Shown here piece after piece: positions 52,534-61,302 of a DNA stretch of 64,000 nt. Under the pieces are notes generated by a model. It was given only the letters and a program-made list of their open reading frames with translations. It made no database searches and was not told the DNA's origin. The position numbers and the translations under genes were made by a program. Origin of the DNA: Shewanella sp. MR-4 (lineage in GTDB: Bacteria > Pseudomonadota > Gammaproteobacteria > Enterobacterales > Shewanellaceae); assembly GCF_000014685.1 (NCBI RefSeq), contig NC_008321.1, positions 2,787,001 through 2,851,000 of the forward strand, in the 5' to 3' direction. Position 1 is the stretch's first letter. Every line of letters starts with the position of its first letter.

Positions 52534-53280
52534 ATGAAAAATATTATCTGCGATATCGATGGTGTACTCCTGCACGACAATAAGCTGATCCCCGGCAGTG
52601 ATAAATTTATCCACCGCGTTCTCGACCAAGGCAATCCCCTCGTTATTCTGACCAATTACCCGGTACAAACGGGCAAAGATCTGCAAAATCGCCTCAGCGC
52701 CGCCGGGATAGACGTACCAGAAGAATGTTTTTACACCTCTGCCATGGCCACCGCCGACTTTTTAAAGCATCAGGAAGGCAGTAAAGCTTTTGTGATTGGT
52801 GAAGGCGCCCTCACCCATGAGCTCTACAAGGCAGGCTTTACCATTACTGACATTAATCCCGACTTTGTGATTGTGGGTGAAACCCGCTCCTATAACTGGG
52901 ATATGATCCATAAGGCCGCAGGATTTGTCGCCCGCGGTGCCCGTTTTATTGCCACCAATCCCGACACTCACGGCCCCGCTTACAGTCCGGCCTGCGGCGC
53001 CCTGTGTTCACCGATAGAGCGGATTACTGGCAAAAAGCCCTTTTATGTGGGCAAGCCCAGCTCGTGGATTATCCGCTCGGCGCTCAACCATATCAACGGT
53101 CATTCCGAAAATACCGTGATCATTGGCGACAATATGCGCACCGATATTCTGGCGGGGTTTCAAGCGGGGCTTGAGACCATTCTGGTCACCAGCGGCGTGA
53201 GCAAGCTTGAAGATATCGATAAAGAGCCTTTCCGCCCTAATCATGTATTCGCCTGCGCTGGCGATATTGATGTAGTTTAA
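52534..53280 (+). CDS. nagD: NagD-like HAD-IIA phosphatase
   Basis: A 248-residue HAD hydrolase of the NagD type; the E. coli enzyme dephosphorylates nucleoside monophosphates. Motif I is CDIDGVLLHDN with the nucleophile Asp, motif II ILTNYP, and motif III/IV K(P)S followed by VIIGDNMRTDILAG. The NagD name is by similarity; it is not in a nag operon here. It is a single gene with a short spacer to the M28 peptidase. The length matches E. coli NagD (250). Confidence 0.87.
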   Translation: MKNIICDIDGVLLHDNKLIPGSDKFIHRVLDQGNPLVILTNYPVQTGKDLQNRLSAAGIDVPEECFYTSAMATADFLKHQEGSKAFVIGEGALTHELYKAGFTITDINPDFVIVGETRSYNWDMIHKAAGFVARGARFIATNPDTHGPAYSPACGALCSPIERITGKKPFYVGKPSSWIIRSALNHINGHSENTVIIGDNMRTDILAGFQAGLETILVTSGVSKLEDIDKEPFRPNHVFACAGDIDVV

Positions 53281-53477
53281 TCCTTAAATCGTCCGATTCT
53301 CAGCACCTTAGCGTGCTGAGAACCACAACAGACCTGATACGGTAAAGCAACATTAAGTAACATTTTTCCCCCTGGCTCTCCCTTGTCCCCCATAAGCGCT
53401 TGCTTCATGATAAGGCGCGACATACCCCTTTGATATATGCGTGAAATACGCCCTAAAAACAACAGTAGGATTAACCT

Positions 53478-55151
53478 ATGCGACGTTTGTATCCTGTCTG
53501 CGCGCTAGCCATGCTCAGCGCCTGCAGCCCTAATTCGGCCCAGCCCGATGCCAACAGCAGTGCAGCCCTGAAACCCGTGCAAATGAATGAAGCACGTTTT
53601 AGAGACGATATTAAAAACCTTTCCTCCGATGAGTTCGAAGGCCGCGCCCCCACCACCCACGGTGAAAAGCTCACCTTAGACTATCTGTCTAAAGCCTTTG
53701 CCGAGATGGGACTCAAAGGCGCCTATCAAGGCAGCTTTTTACAACCTGTACCTATGGTGAGTTATACCGCCTACGATGCGCAGCAAATCAGCTTGGCAGG
53801 ATTGCCGTTAACCTATCGCAAAGATATCGTGTTAAATAGTCGCCACGATAACGGCGGCGTCAATATTGAAAACGCGCCCTTAGTGTTTGTTGGCTACGGT
53901 GTGAATGCGCCTGAATATGGCTGGAACGATTACCAAGATGTCGATATGAAAGGGAAAATCGCGGTGATCCTTGTGAACGATCCCGGTTTTGCCCGCCCTG
54001 ACTCAGGTAAGTTTAACGGTAAAGCCATGACCTACTATGGTCGCTGGAGCTACAAATTTGAAGAAGCGAGCCGCCAAGGCGCGCTCGGGGCATTGATCAT
54101 TCACGATACTGAGCCTGCGTCCTATCCTTGGTCCGTAGTTGAAAATAGCTGGACTGGCGCACAGCAAGATTTAGTCCTCAGCAAAGCCGAGCAAGACAGT
54201 CGCGTGCAAGTCGAAGGCTGGTTAACCTTAGATGCTGCTACACAATTATTTGAAAAAGCGGGTTTATCCCTACCAACGCTGATGGCGCGCGCCGCCGATA
54301 GTCCGATTAACTTACCCCTTGAGCAAACGGCCAACATCGCCTTTAAAAACAAAGCCGAATACGCCAACAGCTATAACGTTGTCGCTACCCTTCCCGGCAC
54401 TCAGCAAGCCGATGAGCAAATCCTGTTTACGGGCCACTGGGACCACATTGGCAAAGATGACAGTAAAGAAGGCGATAAAATTTATAACGGTGCCATGGAC
54501 AACGCATCGGGCATTGCGGGCATTTTAGAAATCGCCAGACAACTGGCCGATAACGCCAAACTGGGCCACGGCTTAGCTCGCTCGGTGACCTTTATCGCGA
54601 CAACGGGTGAAGAGCAAGGTTTACTCGGCTCACGCTATTACGCCGCCAACCCAATCTATCCCATTGATAAAACAGTGGCAGTGCTCAACTTAGATAGCAC
54701 CAATATCTATGGAAAAACCAAAGACTTCACTATCGTCGGTAAAGGCAAGTCCGAGCTTGAAAACTACTTAGTCGATGCCGCCAAACAGCAAAACCGTATT
54801 GCTTTGGGTGAAAAGAATCCTGCATCGGGTGGTTTCTTCCGCTCTGATCACTTCAGCTTTGCCAAACTTGGCGTACCTGCGGTCTTTGCCGGTGGCGGCA
54901 GCGAACCCATAGATGCCGCAACAGCAAGCTATAAGACTCAGATGCAGGCGACCATGAAGGGCTGCTACCACAATGTCTGCGACGAATACCATGAAGACTG
55001 GGATCTGAGCGGTGCGATTCAAGATCTCGAAGTTTACTATCAAGTGACTCGCAACTTAGGTAACAGCCAAGATTGGCCTGGCTATTATCAAGGCACTGAG
55101 TTTAACAGCCTGCGTCCTGCCAAAACGGAACTTGCCACGGCCGCAAAGTAA
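53478..55151 (+). CDS. M28-family aminopeptidase lipoprotein
   Basis: A 557-residue zinc peptidase of the M28 family with an inserted PA domain (about residues 130-290). Zinc ligands are apparent in ILFTGHWDHIG, YNGAMDNASGIAG, TTGEEQGLLGS and the later LNLDSTN and RSDHFSF. Lipobox LSAC places acylated Cys16 at the end of the signal peptide, so it is probably anchored in the envelope. It is not part of a longer operon; the gap after it carries a terminator. Confidence 0.93.
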   Translation: MRRLYPVCALAMLSACSPNSAQPDANSSAALKPVQMNEARFRDDIKNLSSDEFEGRAPTTHGEKLTLDYLSKAFAEMGLKGAYQGSFLQPVPMVSYTAYDAQQISLAGLPLTYRKDIVLNSRHDNGGVNIENAPLVFVGYGVNAPEYGWNDYQDVDMKGKIAVILVNDPGFARPDSGKFNGKAMTYYGRWSYKFEEASRQGALGALIIHDTEPASYPWSVVENSWTGAQQDLVLSKAEQDSRVQVEGWLTLDAATQLFEKAGLSLPTLMARAADSPINLPLEQTANIAFKNKAEYANSYNVVATLPGTQQADEQILFTGHWDHIGKDDSKEGDKIYNGAMDNASGIAGILEIARQLADNAKLGHGLARSVTFIATTGEEQGLLGSRYYAANPIYPIDKTVAVLNLDSTNIYGKTKDFTIVGKGKSELENYLVDAAKQQNRIALGEKNPASGGFFRSDHFSFAKLGVPAVFAGGGSEPIDAATASYKTQMQATMKGCYHNVCDEYHEDWDLSGAIQDLEVYYQVTRNLGNSQDWPGYYQGTEFNSLRPAKTELATAAK

Positions 55152-55185
55152 GCACTTGAAAACGATTCATCACTGAAACATCCCT

Positions 55186-55217
55186 ATAAGGCACCTTGAG
55201 AGGTGCCTTATTATTTT
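55186..55217 (+). terminator. Terminator of the M28 peptidase gene
   Basis: ATAAGGCACCT (55186-55196) pairs with AGGTGCCTTAT (55201-55211) around loop TGAG, followed by a T-rich tail. Confidence 0.87.
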
Positions 55218-55620
55218 ACCAGCCGCCCCACTTTATAGTCACAGTTTGACCTTGACGGTAGCAACACGTGCAATGACCGCCGATAAGCTGGTTATTAAAT
55301 CGGCAACATTTGCGCTTGGATCACTATCTTGCTCACATTTATGATGATTTTGCCAAAAACGGATTTTCTTGAGTCAACATTACGCATTTGCCAATATCCC
55401 GCTTTGCAACCAATGAACAAAAACACTTTATTCATAAAAATACGAAATAAATTAAATAAAAACCAATCAAAAGCATTTTAAAGATAAAATAAACTCACCA
55501 AAAACACCTAAAACCGAACGAATCATCAAAAATAACATTTGGCAAAATCCCAAATCGCTGGCACATTGATACTCAATTGAGACATCCTCAAATGAAATAC
55601 AGCGGTTTAGGAGTTGCATT
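55218..55620. other. AT-rich gap upstream of asnB
   Basis: About 400 bases rich in A-tracts, especially 55430-55540. No gene or well-formed operator is seen; the asnB promoter must lie here, and intrinsic DNA curvature is likely. Confidence 0.5.
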
Positions 55621-57285
55621 ATGTGTTCGATTTTTTCAATTTTAGATATTCAATCCGATGCGAAAGAGCTGCGCCAAGTAGCACTGGAAATGTCCAAACT
55701 GATGCGCCATCGCGGCCCCGATTGGTCAGGCATTTACGCCAGCGATAAAGCAATTTTGGCCCATGAGCGCTTGGCGATTGTCGATATTGAACACGGTGCG
55801 CAGCCACTGCTTACTGAAGACGGCAGCCTTATCCTCGCGGTCAACGGTGAGATCTACAACCATAAAGAACTCAAAGCCCAGCTCGGCGATAAATACAGCT
55901 ATCAAACCAACTCTGACTGCGAAGTCATCTTGGCGCTATATCAAGAATACGGCACTGAATTCCTTGATAAATTAAACGGTATTTTCGCCTTCGTTCTCTA
56001 CGATAAAGCCAAAGATGCCTACCTTATTGGCCGCGACCATATGGGCATTATCCCGCTCTACACTGGGCGTGATGCGGCGGGTAACTTCTACGTGGCCTCC
56101 GAAATGAAAGCACTGATGCCCGTCTGTAAAACCGTGGCCGAATTCCAGCCTGGGCAATATCTGTACTCAAGCATCGGTGAGCCAGTGCAATACTACACTC
56201 GCGATTGGCAGAGTTTTGATGCGGTGAAAGATAACGGCGCCAGCCAAGAAGAATTACGCGATGCCCTCGAAGCCGCCGTTAAGCGCCAATTGATGTCCGA
56301 TGTGCCCTACGGCGTGTTATTGTCTGGCGGTTTAGATTCATCAGTGATCTCGGCGATTACCCAAACCTTTGCCAAACGCCGTATCGAAGATGACGATCAA
56401 AGTGGGGCTTGGTGGCCACAGCTACACTCCTTTGCCGTGGGTTTAAAGGGCGCACCCGATTTAGCCGCCGCTAAAAAGGTTGCCGATGCGATTGGTACCA
56501 TTCACCATGAGATCAACTTTACCTTCCAAGAGGGTTTAGATGCGATTAAGGAAGTCATCTACCACCTAGAAACCTATGATGTGACCACCATTCGTGCCGC
56601 GACACCTATGTACCTGATGGCCCGTAAAATCAAGGCGATGGGGATCAAAATGGTGTTATCGGGTGAAGGGGCCGATGAACTCTTTGGCGGTTACTTGTAC
56701 TTCCATAAGGCACCAAACGCGCAGGCCTTCCATGAGGAACTCGTGCGTAAACTGGATAAACTGCATTTGTTCGATTGTCTGCGCGCCAACAAAGCCATGG
56801 CGGCATGGGGACTCGAAGCCCGCGTACCTTTCCTCGATAAGGAATTTATGGATGTGGCGATGCGTATCAACCCTGAGGCAAAAATGTCTAAGGATGGCCG
56901 GATTGAGAAACACATTCTGCGCCAAGCCTTTGAGCATAAATTGCCAAAAGAAGTCGCCTGGCGTCAAAAGGAGCAATTCAGCGATGGCGTGGGTTACTCT
57001 TGGATCGATGGTTTAAAGGCCCATGCTGCAGAGCAAGTAGACGACCTGCAACTGGCCAACGCGAAGTTCCGCTTCCCGTACAACACGCCAGAAACCAAGG
57101 AAGCCTATTTTTACCGTTGTTTCTTTGAGGAGCATTACCCCTTAGCTAGCGCGGCCGAAACCGTGCCCGGTGGCAAGTCAGTCGCCTGCTCTACTCCAGA
57201 AGCGCTGGCATGGGATGAAAGCCTACGCGGCATTATCGACCCTTCTGGCCGTGCCGTACGCTCAGTGCATGCCGCCAGCTATTAA
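55621..57285 (+). CDS. asnB: Asparagine synthase B (glutamine-hydrolysing)
   Basis: AsnB makes asparagine from aspartate using glutamine and ATP. The 554-residue product matches E. coli AsnB (554). The glutaminase nucleophile Cys2 follows the start Met (MCSIFSIL), with RHRGPDWSG in the N-terminal domain. The ATP-pyrophosphatase loop is LLSGGLDSSVISAI, and the C-terminal synthetase domain has ALEGADELFGGYLYFHK-like residues. It is a single gene followed by a strong terminator. Confidence 0.96.
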   Translation: MCSIFSILDIQSDAKELRQVALEMSKLMRHRGPDWSGIYASDKAILAHERLAIVDIEHGAQPLLTEDGSLILAVNGEIYNHKELKAQLGDKYSYQTNSDCEVILALYQEYGTEFLDKLNGIFAFVLYDKAKDAYLIGRDHMGIIPLYTGRDAAGNFYVASEMKALMPVCKTVAEFQPGQYLYSSIGEPVQYYTRDWQSFDAVKDNGASQEELRDALEAAVKRQLMSDVPYGVLLSGGLDSSVISAITQTFAKRRIEDDDQSGAWWPQLHSFAVGLKGAPDLAAAKKVADAIGTIHHEINFTFQEGLDAIKEVIYHLETYDVTTIRAATPMYLMARKIKAMGIKMVLSGEGADELFGGYLYFHKAPNAQAFHEELVRKLDKLHLFDCLRANKAMAAWGLEARVPFLDKEFMDVAMRINPEAKMSKDGRIEKHILRQAFEHKLPKEVAWRQKEQFSDGVGYSWIDGLKAHAAEQVDDLQLANAKFRFPYNTPETKEAYFYRCFFEEHYPLASAAETVPGGKSVACSTPEALAWDESLRGIIDPSGRAVRSVHAASY

Positions 57286-57306
57286 TCGCCAACGCATGTC
57301 ATCAAA

Positions 57307-57334
57307 ATAAAAGCCACCCTAGGGTGGCTTTTAT
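57307..57334. terminator. Terminator after asnB
   Basis: ATAAAAGCCACC (57307-57318) pairs with GGTGGCTTTTAT (57323-57334) around CTAG; a T-rich tail follows. It can also serve the convergent patatin gene. Confidence 0.88.
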
Positions 57335-57444
57335 CTTTCACTCATTTCTTTAAAAGTGGGATCTAGCTCTGCCACGCTAGGCAAATGCAAAGACGGCCAA
57401 ACAATATTGCCTTAAGTGCTTTAGCAAGATAAAAACCTAATGAC

Positions 57445-58452
57445 CTATGCCGATATTGCCAGTGGTGAAACGGGTGTCACATCTTTAACCTTGGCAATTT
57501 GCCGAGAGGACGTTGCAAGAAACGCCTTCCCCGCCTTTATCCCTTGCTGGTAATCAATCCGTAAATCCGCATCTGTGCTACCTAACAACTTGCTCTGCAA
57601 TGGCGCCTTCGCAAAAATCTGCACAATTTCGACATCATCGGGAGGATTAGCAATAAAATCTAACTCGGCCTGATAGGCCTCTTCATGCTGCACTAAGTAA
57701 TCAATGGTCTTAGGGCAAAAACCAGAAACACAGATCCACGATTTAAGCTTATGTACCCAAGCCGATTGAGCTTGAAAGTCTGCATTGACCGTCCTCACTA
57801 CCACAATTTTGCGCGCACCCCGTTTATACGCCTCACGCACGGGCAGCGGCGCCGCTAAACCGCCATCGAGGTAAAAGTCTTGCTCGGGTTCGAGTGTCGC
57901 ATCGCTATGATTGGCAGATTCAATCCCTAGCCAAGGCGTTAACCTCACTCCCTGTTTATATAAAAAAGGCAATGCACTAGAGGCTTTAAGTAACTCACGC
58001 CAGTGCTCATGACTGGTTGGACTCAAGAAATACCCTTGGCGATCGCTAACTCTCGTGGTGGTGATAAGGAGTTCTCGCCCATTGAGGGATTGACTCGCCG
58101 CGGCTAAATCCAGCTTAAAGCTGCCACGCTGAGTCTGCTCGAAATACCAGTCGAGATCGATAACATTCGCACCAATCAGACCGCGCCCTAGTTGATAGAA
58201 ACGTTTATGGCGCGTTAGCCCCCGGATTAGTTTTTTGGCGTAACCCTTTTGTCTGGCTAAAAAGCTGGTCAAGTTTTGCGAGCCTGCGGAGGTGCCAATC
58301 AATAAGTCGAAGGGGTCGAACTCCGCCTCAAGCCAAGCATCGAGTACGCCTGCGGTAAAAATGCCACGCTGGCCGCCACCTTCTGCAATTAACGCCACTT
58401 TCGGCGCGGTAACAGATTGAGAGGCAGAAGATAAATGGCTAATCGGCGGCAT
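57445..58452 (-). CDS. Patatin-like phospholipase family protein
   Basis: A 335-residue patatin-fold hydrolase, from ATG 58452 (MPPISHLSS) with AAGG upstream; the frame opens at 58509. The oxyanion motif is AEGGGQRGIFTAGVLD, the nucleophile Ser in GTSAGSQNL and the catalytic Asp in YLDGGLAAPLP. Bacterial relatives such as YjjU are of largely unknown substrate. It shares no operon with the neighbouring TonB receptor. Confidence 0.88.
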   Translation of the reverse strand: MPPISHLSSASQSVTAPKVALIAEGGGQRGIFTAGVLDAWLEAEFDPFDLLIGTSAGSQNLTSFLARQKGYAKKLIRGLTRHKRFYQLGRGLIGANVIDLDWYFEQTQRGSFKLDLAAASQSLNGRELLITTTRVSDRQGYFLSPTSHEHWRELLKASSALPFLYKQGVRLTPWLGIESANHSDATLEPEQDFYLDGGLAAPLPVREAYKRGARKIVVVRTVNADFQAQSAWVHKLKSWICVSGFCPKTIDYLVQHEEAYQAELDFIANPPDDVEIVQIFAKAPLQSKLLGSTDADLRIDYQQGIKAGKAFLATSSRQIAKVKDVTPVSPLAISA

Positions 58453-58509
58453 AACTGACCTTATCGCAACAAAGACGCAATGGAGAATAGATAAGCTCAG
58501 TCTAAACAA

Positions 58510-58813
58510 AGATTGCGACAGAAAAAACCGGATAGAATCAATCGCGGTAATCGAAAATTAAAATAAGCTGCGAATGAGATGCATGATGCTGGCGTTATCA
58601 TCTGGCGTGAACGACTCGCCAATCACGGGATGATTAAGGGTGCTGGTGAGAGTGAATGATTAACCATGCCAGCCGCACAGGATAAAACTAATCCTTGGCA
58701 GCGCATTCGCATGAGAAAACATGATAAAGAGATGAGCGAGTGATCAAATAAACATCGAGTAAAAGATAACGAGCCAACCCGAGTTAGCTCGTTATCTGTA
58801 AGGGTCTATCCCA
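58510..58813. other. Gap between patatin and TonB receptor genes
   Basis: About 300 bases with no gene. The receptor terminator is at 58764-58797; the remainder should carry the promoter of the leftward patatin gene, which I cannot assign. Confidence 0.5.
58764..58797 (-). terminator. Terminator of the TonB receptor gene
   Basis: AGATAACGAGC (58764-58774) pairs with GCTCGTTATCT (58787-58797) around a 12-base loop, with a T-run on the minus strand. Confidence 0.82.
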
Positions 58814-61042
58814 CTAGAACTTATGGCTCAGTTCAAGTGTGACATTGCGAGGCTCGCCAGGGAAATGACCATTGCGCTCACTAAATCCGCTGACAGCATA
58901 TTCCTTATCGAAGATATTCTTCAGATTTACGCGCACTTGGGTTTGGTCCCACTGGGTCGTCCAGCTCATATCAAACACAGTATGGGGTTTTACCGTTTGA
59001 CCATTGAGGCTAAATTGCTCGCCCACATAGTCCATCCCAAAGGCGATGGCCGAATCAATCGCTTGAATATCATAGCGTGTCCATAACCCTGCTTGATGTC
59101 GCGGCGCATTGGCAAAACGTTTACCGCCACCGAAGGTGTTGGTCAGGCTGTCGTTGGTCACGCCTTTGATCACTTCGGTATCGTTATAGGCATAGTTAGC
59201 GGTCATGGTCAGGTTATCGGTTAAGTCCCCCACCAGCGTCCATTCGACGCCTTGACTGCGCACTTCGCCTAAATTCACTAAGTCAGGAATTCCATCATCC
59301 TTGCCGGTATCGAGCGGGTTCGCCTGAGCCACGTTTTGTTTTTCAATACGATAGAGCGCGAGTGTGGTCATAAACTGGCCATCCAACCACTCGTTTTTCA
59401 TCCCAAGCTCAATTTGATTACCGGTTTCAGGGTCAAGATAACCATCACCCCCTTCCTGCTCCTGATCGCTCAATGAGGCGGGATTAAAGCTCTCTGAATA
59501 GTTCAAGTAAAAGGACATAGACTCGAGTGGACGATAATTCAGGCCCGCCCTTGGGGTAATGGCATTATCGCTAAAGGAGAATCCGGTCTTCTTGTTGTAA
59601 TCTTCAAACTGGCTAAAACGCAGACCCGCAATCAGTGACCACTGTTCGTTAAAATGCAGATGCTCTTGCAGATACAGGCCAAAACGGTTGGCACGGGTAC
59701 CGTCAGTATCCATGTCTTTTAACTGATAAGTACTAGGATCAGTCTCACCGTAGTTAAGCTCATAAATATTCAGGTTACCGACGCCGGTTTTATCCGTCGC
59801 CAGTTTGTAATGGTACTCGGTTTCAACATAGTGATAATCGCCGCCGAACAGGAACTCATGCTCAAAACCTAAGGCATTAAAACGATAAACAAAGTCATTG
59901 GTTAAACTGATTTCATCATTAGCACGGGCTTGCACCCGATATTCACGTTTGATCGTGCCATCCGCGCTGTTAGCTTTGCCATCACCGTTGACATCAACCC
60001 AACCTCGGGACTCGTGGTACTGCTGATCGGAGTCATTCGTGAGATAACGGAGCTGCGTTTTCACCGAAAAATCATCCGTAAATTGATGATCGAGAATCGC
60101 TTGCAGCACCAAAGCATCCATCTTTTGGAAGTCGCTCTTCTCGTTAGCATTGTAGGAAGGATCAACCAGGAAATTCCCCGCATCATCCACGGGTACACCA
60201 CGGAGTCGATTACCGCCCAAATCCTGTTTGATCAGATCGAATGTGGTGGTGAGCTTGGTATCTTCACTGATTTCATACAGTAAGCCACCCGCCACTTCGG
60301 CATTCATGCTATCGGCATTGTTACGAAAGCTATTTTCCTGCTGATAATAGCCCCCTAAACGATAGGCTAAATCCTCAGTTAAGCCACCGGTGAAATCCAG
60401 CGAGCCGCCCATCATGTCGTAACTGCCTGTGCTTAGGGTGAGCTCTTTACGCTCAACAAACGTCGGCTTTTTAGTGACATAGTTGATCATGCCGCCGGGT
60501 TCACCGCCGCCATAGAGTGCCGATGCGGGGCCTTTTAACACTTCAACCCGCTGCACGTTGAACAGTTGTGGCACCGAAAAGCCGGAATACGGATCGCCAC
60601 GTACGCCGTCGTAAAACACGTTGGCATCGTCGCGAAAGCCACGAAAGGTCACACCGGAATAGCTAAATTCACTTACCCCCGCTATGGAGCGGTATAAGTC
60701 GGTAATATTGCGAGCGGCTTGGTCGTCAATCAGTTGTTCGGTCAGCACTTGTACCGACTGCGGCAGCTCCATCACATTGATTGCCGTTTTTGTACCAATT
60801 TCCGTCTCTTTATCGACGTACATTTGCATGGCGCGACCACGTACCACAATCCGCTCGGGCGCTTTAGTGTCAGTCTGAGCACTGGTTTGCGCTAAAGCTT
60901 GAGTGCTTGCTTGGGTAGCGGCTTGTGCCGCTGAAGCATTTTCTTGCTCGGGTTTGCTCTCTTGAGCGTTAGACGCTGCCGCCAAGACCAAATGCGGCAT
61001 CAGGGCAAGCGTTAGTATTGAATAGGCAAAACGAGATTTCAC
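58814..61042 (-). CDS. TonB-dependent siderophore receptor
   Basis: A 742-residue outer-membrane receptor from GTG 61042; an in-frame TTG at 61054 would add four residues, but the GGGGGA site at 61052-61047 suits GTG. After the signal peptide comes a Gln/Ala/Thr-rich linker. The plug domain has ERIVVRGRAMQM and NITDLYRSIAGVSEFSYSGV, and the barrel ends in VTLELSHKF. The siderophore-receptor plug block QRVEVLKGPASALYGGGEPGG is plain. A Fur box lies in the promoter. The exact siderophore is unknown. Confidence 0.93.
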   Translation of the reverse strand: MKSRFAYSILTLALMPHLVLAAASNAQESKPEQENASAAQAATQASTQALAQTSAQTDTKAPERIVVRGRAMQMYVDKETEIGTKTAINVMELPQSVQVLTEQLIDDQAARNITDLYRSIAGVSEFSYSGVTFRGFRDDANVFYDGVRGDPYSGFSVPQLFNVQRVEVLKGPASALYGGGEPGGMINYVTKKPTFVERKELTLSTGSYDMMGGSLDFTGGLTEDLAYRLGGYYQQENSFRNNADSMNAEVAGGLLYEISEDTKLTTTFDLIKQDLGGNRLRGVPVDDAGNFLVDPSYNANEKSDFQKMDALVLQAILDHQFTDDFSVKTQLRYLTNDSDQQYHESRGWVDVNGDGKANSADGTIKREYRVQARANDEISLTNDFVYRFNALGFEHEFLFGGDYHYVETEYHYKLATDKTGVGNLNIYELNYGETDPSTYQLKDMDTDGTRANRFGLYLQEHLHFNEQWSLIAGLRFSQFEDYNKKTGFSFSDNAITPRAGLNYRPLESMSFYLNYSESFNPASLSDQEQEGGDGYLDPETGNQIELGMKNEWLDGQFMTTLALYRIEKQNVAQANPLDTGKDDGIPDLVNLGEVRSQGVEWTLVGDLTDNLTMTANYAYNDTEVIKGVTNDSLTNTFGGGKRFANAPRHQAGLWTRYDIQAIDSAIAFGMDYVGEQFSLNGQTVKPHTVFDMSWTTQWDQTQVRVNLKNIFDKEYAVSGFSERNGHFPGEPRNVTLELSHKF

Positions 61043-61058
61043 AAAGTCCCCCAACCTC

Positions 61059-61079
61059 GAGTAGACCTGTGGTCTACTC
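61059..61079 (-). promoter_or_regulatory. Leader hairpin of the TonB receptor
   Basis: GAGTAGACC (61059-61067) and GGTCTACTC (61071-61079) form a 9-bp stem with a 3-base loop, directly upstream of the GGGGGA ribosome site. It lies between the promoter and the GTG start, so it will be in the mRNA leader. Confidence 0.65.
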
Positions 61080-61100
61080 CTGTCATCTTAAGTTGGCGTC

Positions 61101-61137
61101 ATTATAAAGTTTGAATCATAAATGACAATAATTCTCA
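61101..61137 (-). promoter_or_regulatory. Fur-box promoter of the TonB receptor
   Basis: On the minus strand the 7-1-7 Fur site TGAGAATTATTGTCA (61137-61123) overlaps the -35 TTGTCA (61128-61123); 16 bases later comes the perfect -10 TATAAT (61106-61101). Iron-bound Fur would occlude the promoter. Confidence 0.85.
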
Positions 61138-61237
61138 TTTAAATTTACATCGACGGGGTTTTGTAACAATTGTAAAGATGGGCGTGTCACTCAAATGCAA
61201 GAGCGCAATTCTTATCTAGGCCAACGCCAGCATCAAA

Positions 61238-61261
61238 AAGCCAGCATCACTCTGCTGGCTT
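61238..61261 (-). terminator. Terminator of the acyl-CoA dehydrogenase gene
   Basis: AAGCCAGCA (61238-61246) pairs with TGCTGGCTT (61253-61261) around a 6-base loop; TTTTT follows on the minus strand. Confidence 0.85.
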
Positions 61262-61302
61262 ATTACTGTTTTTACTGGATATAACGCTTTGAATGTAAAG
61301 AC

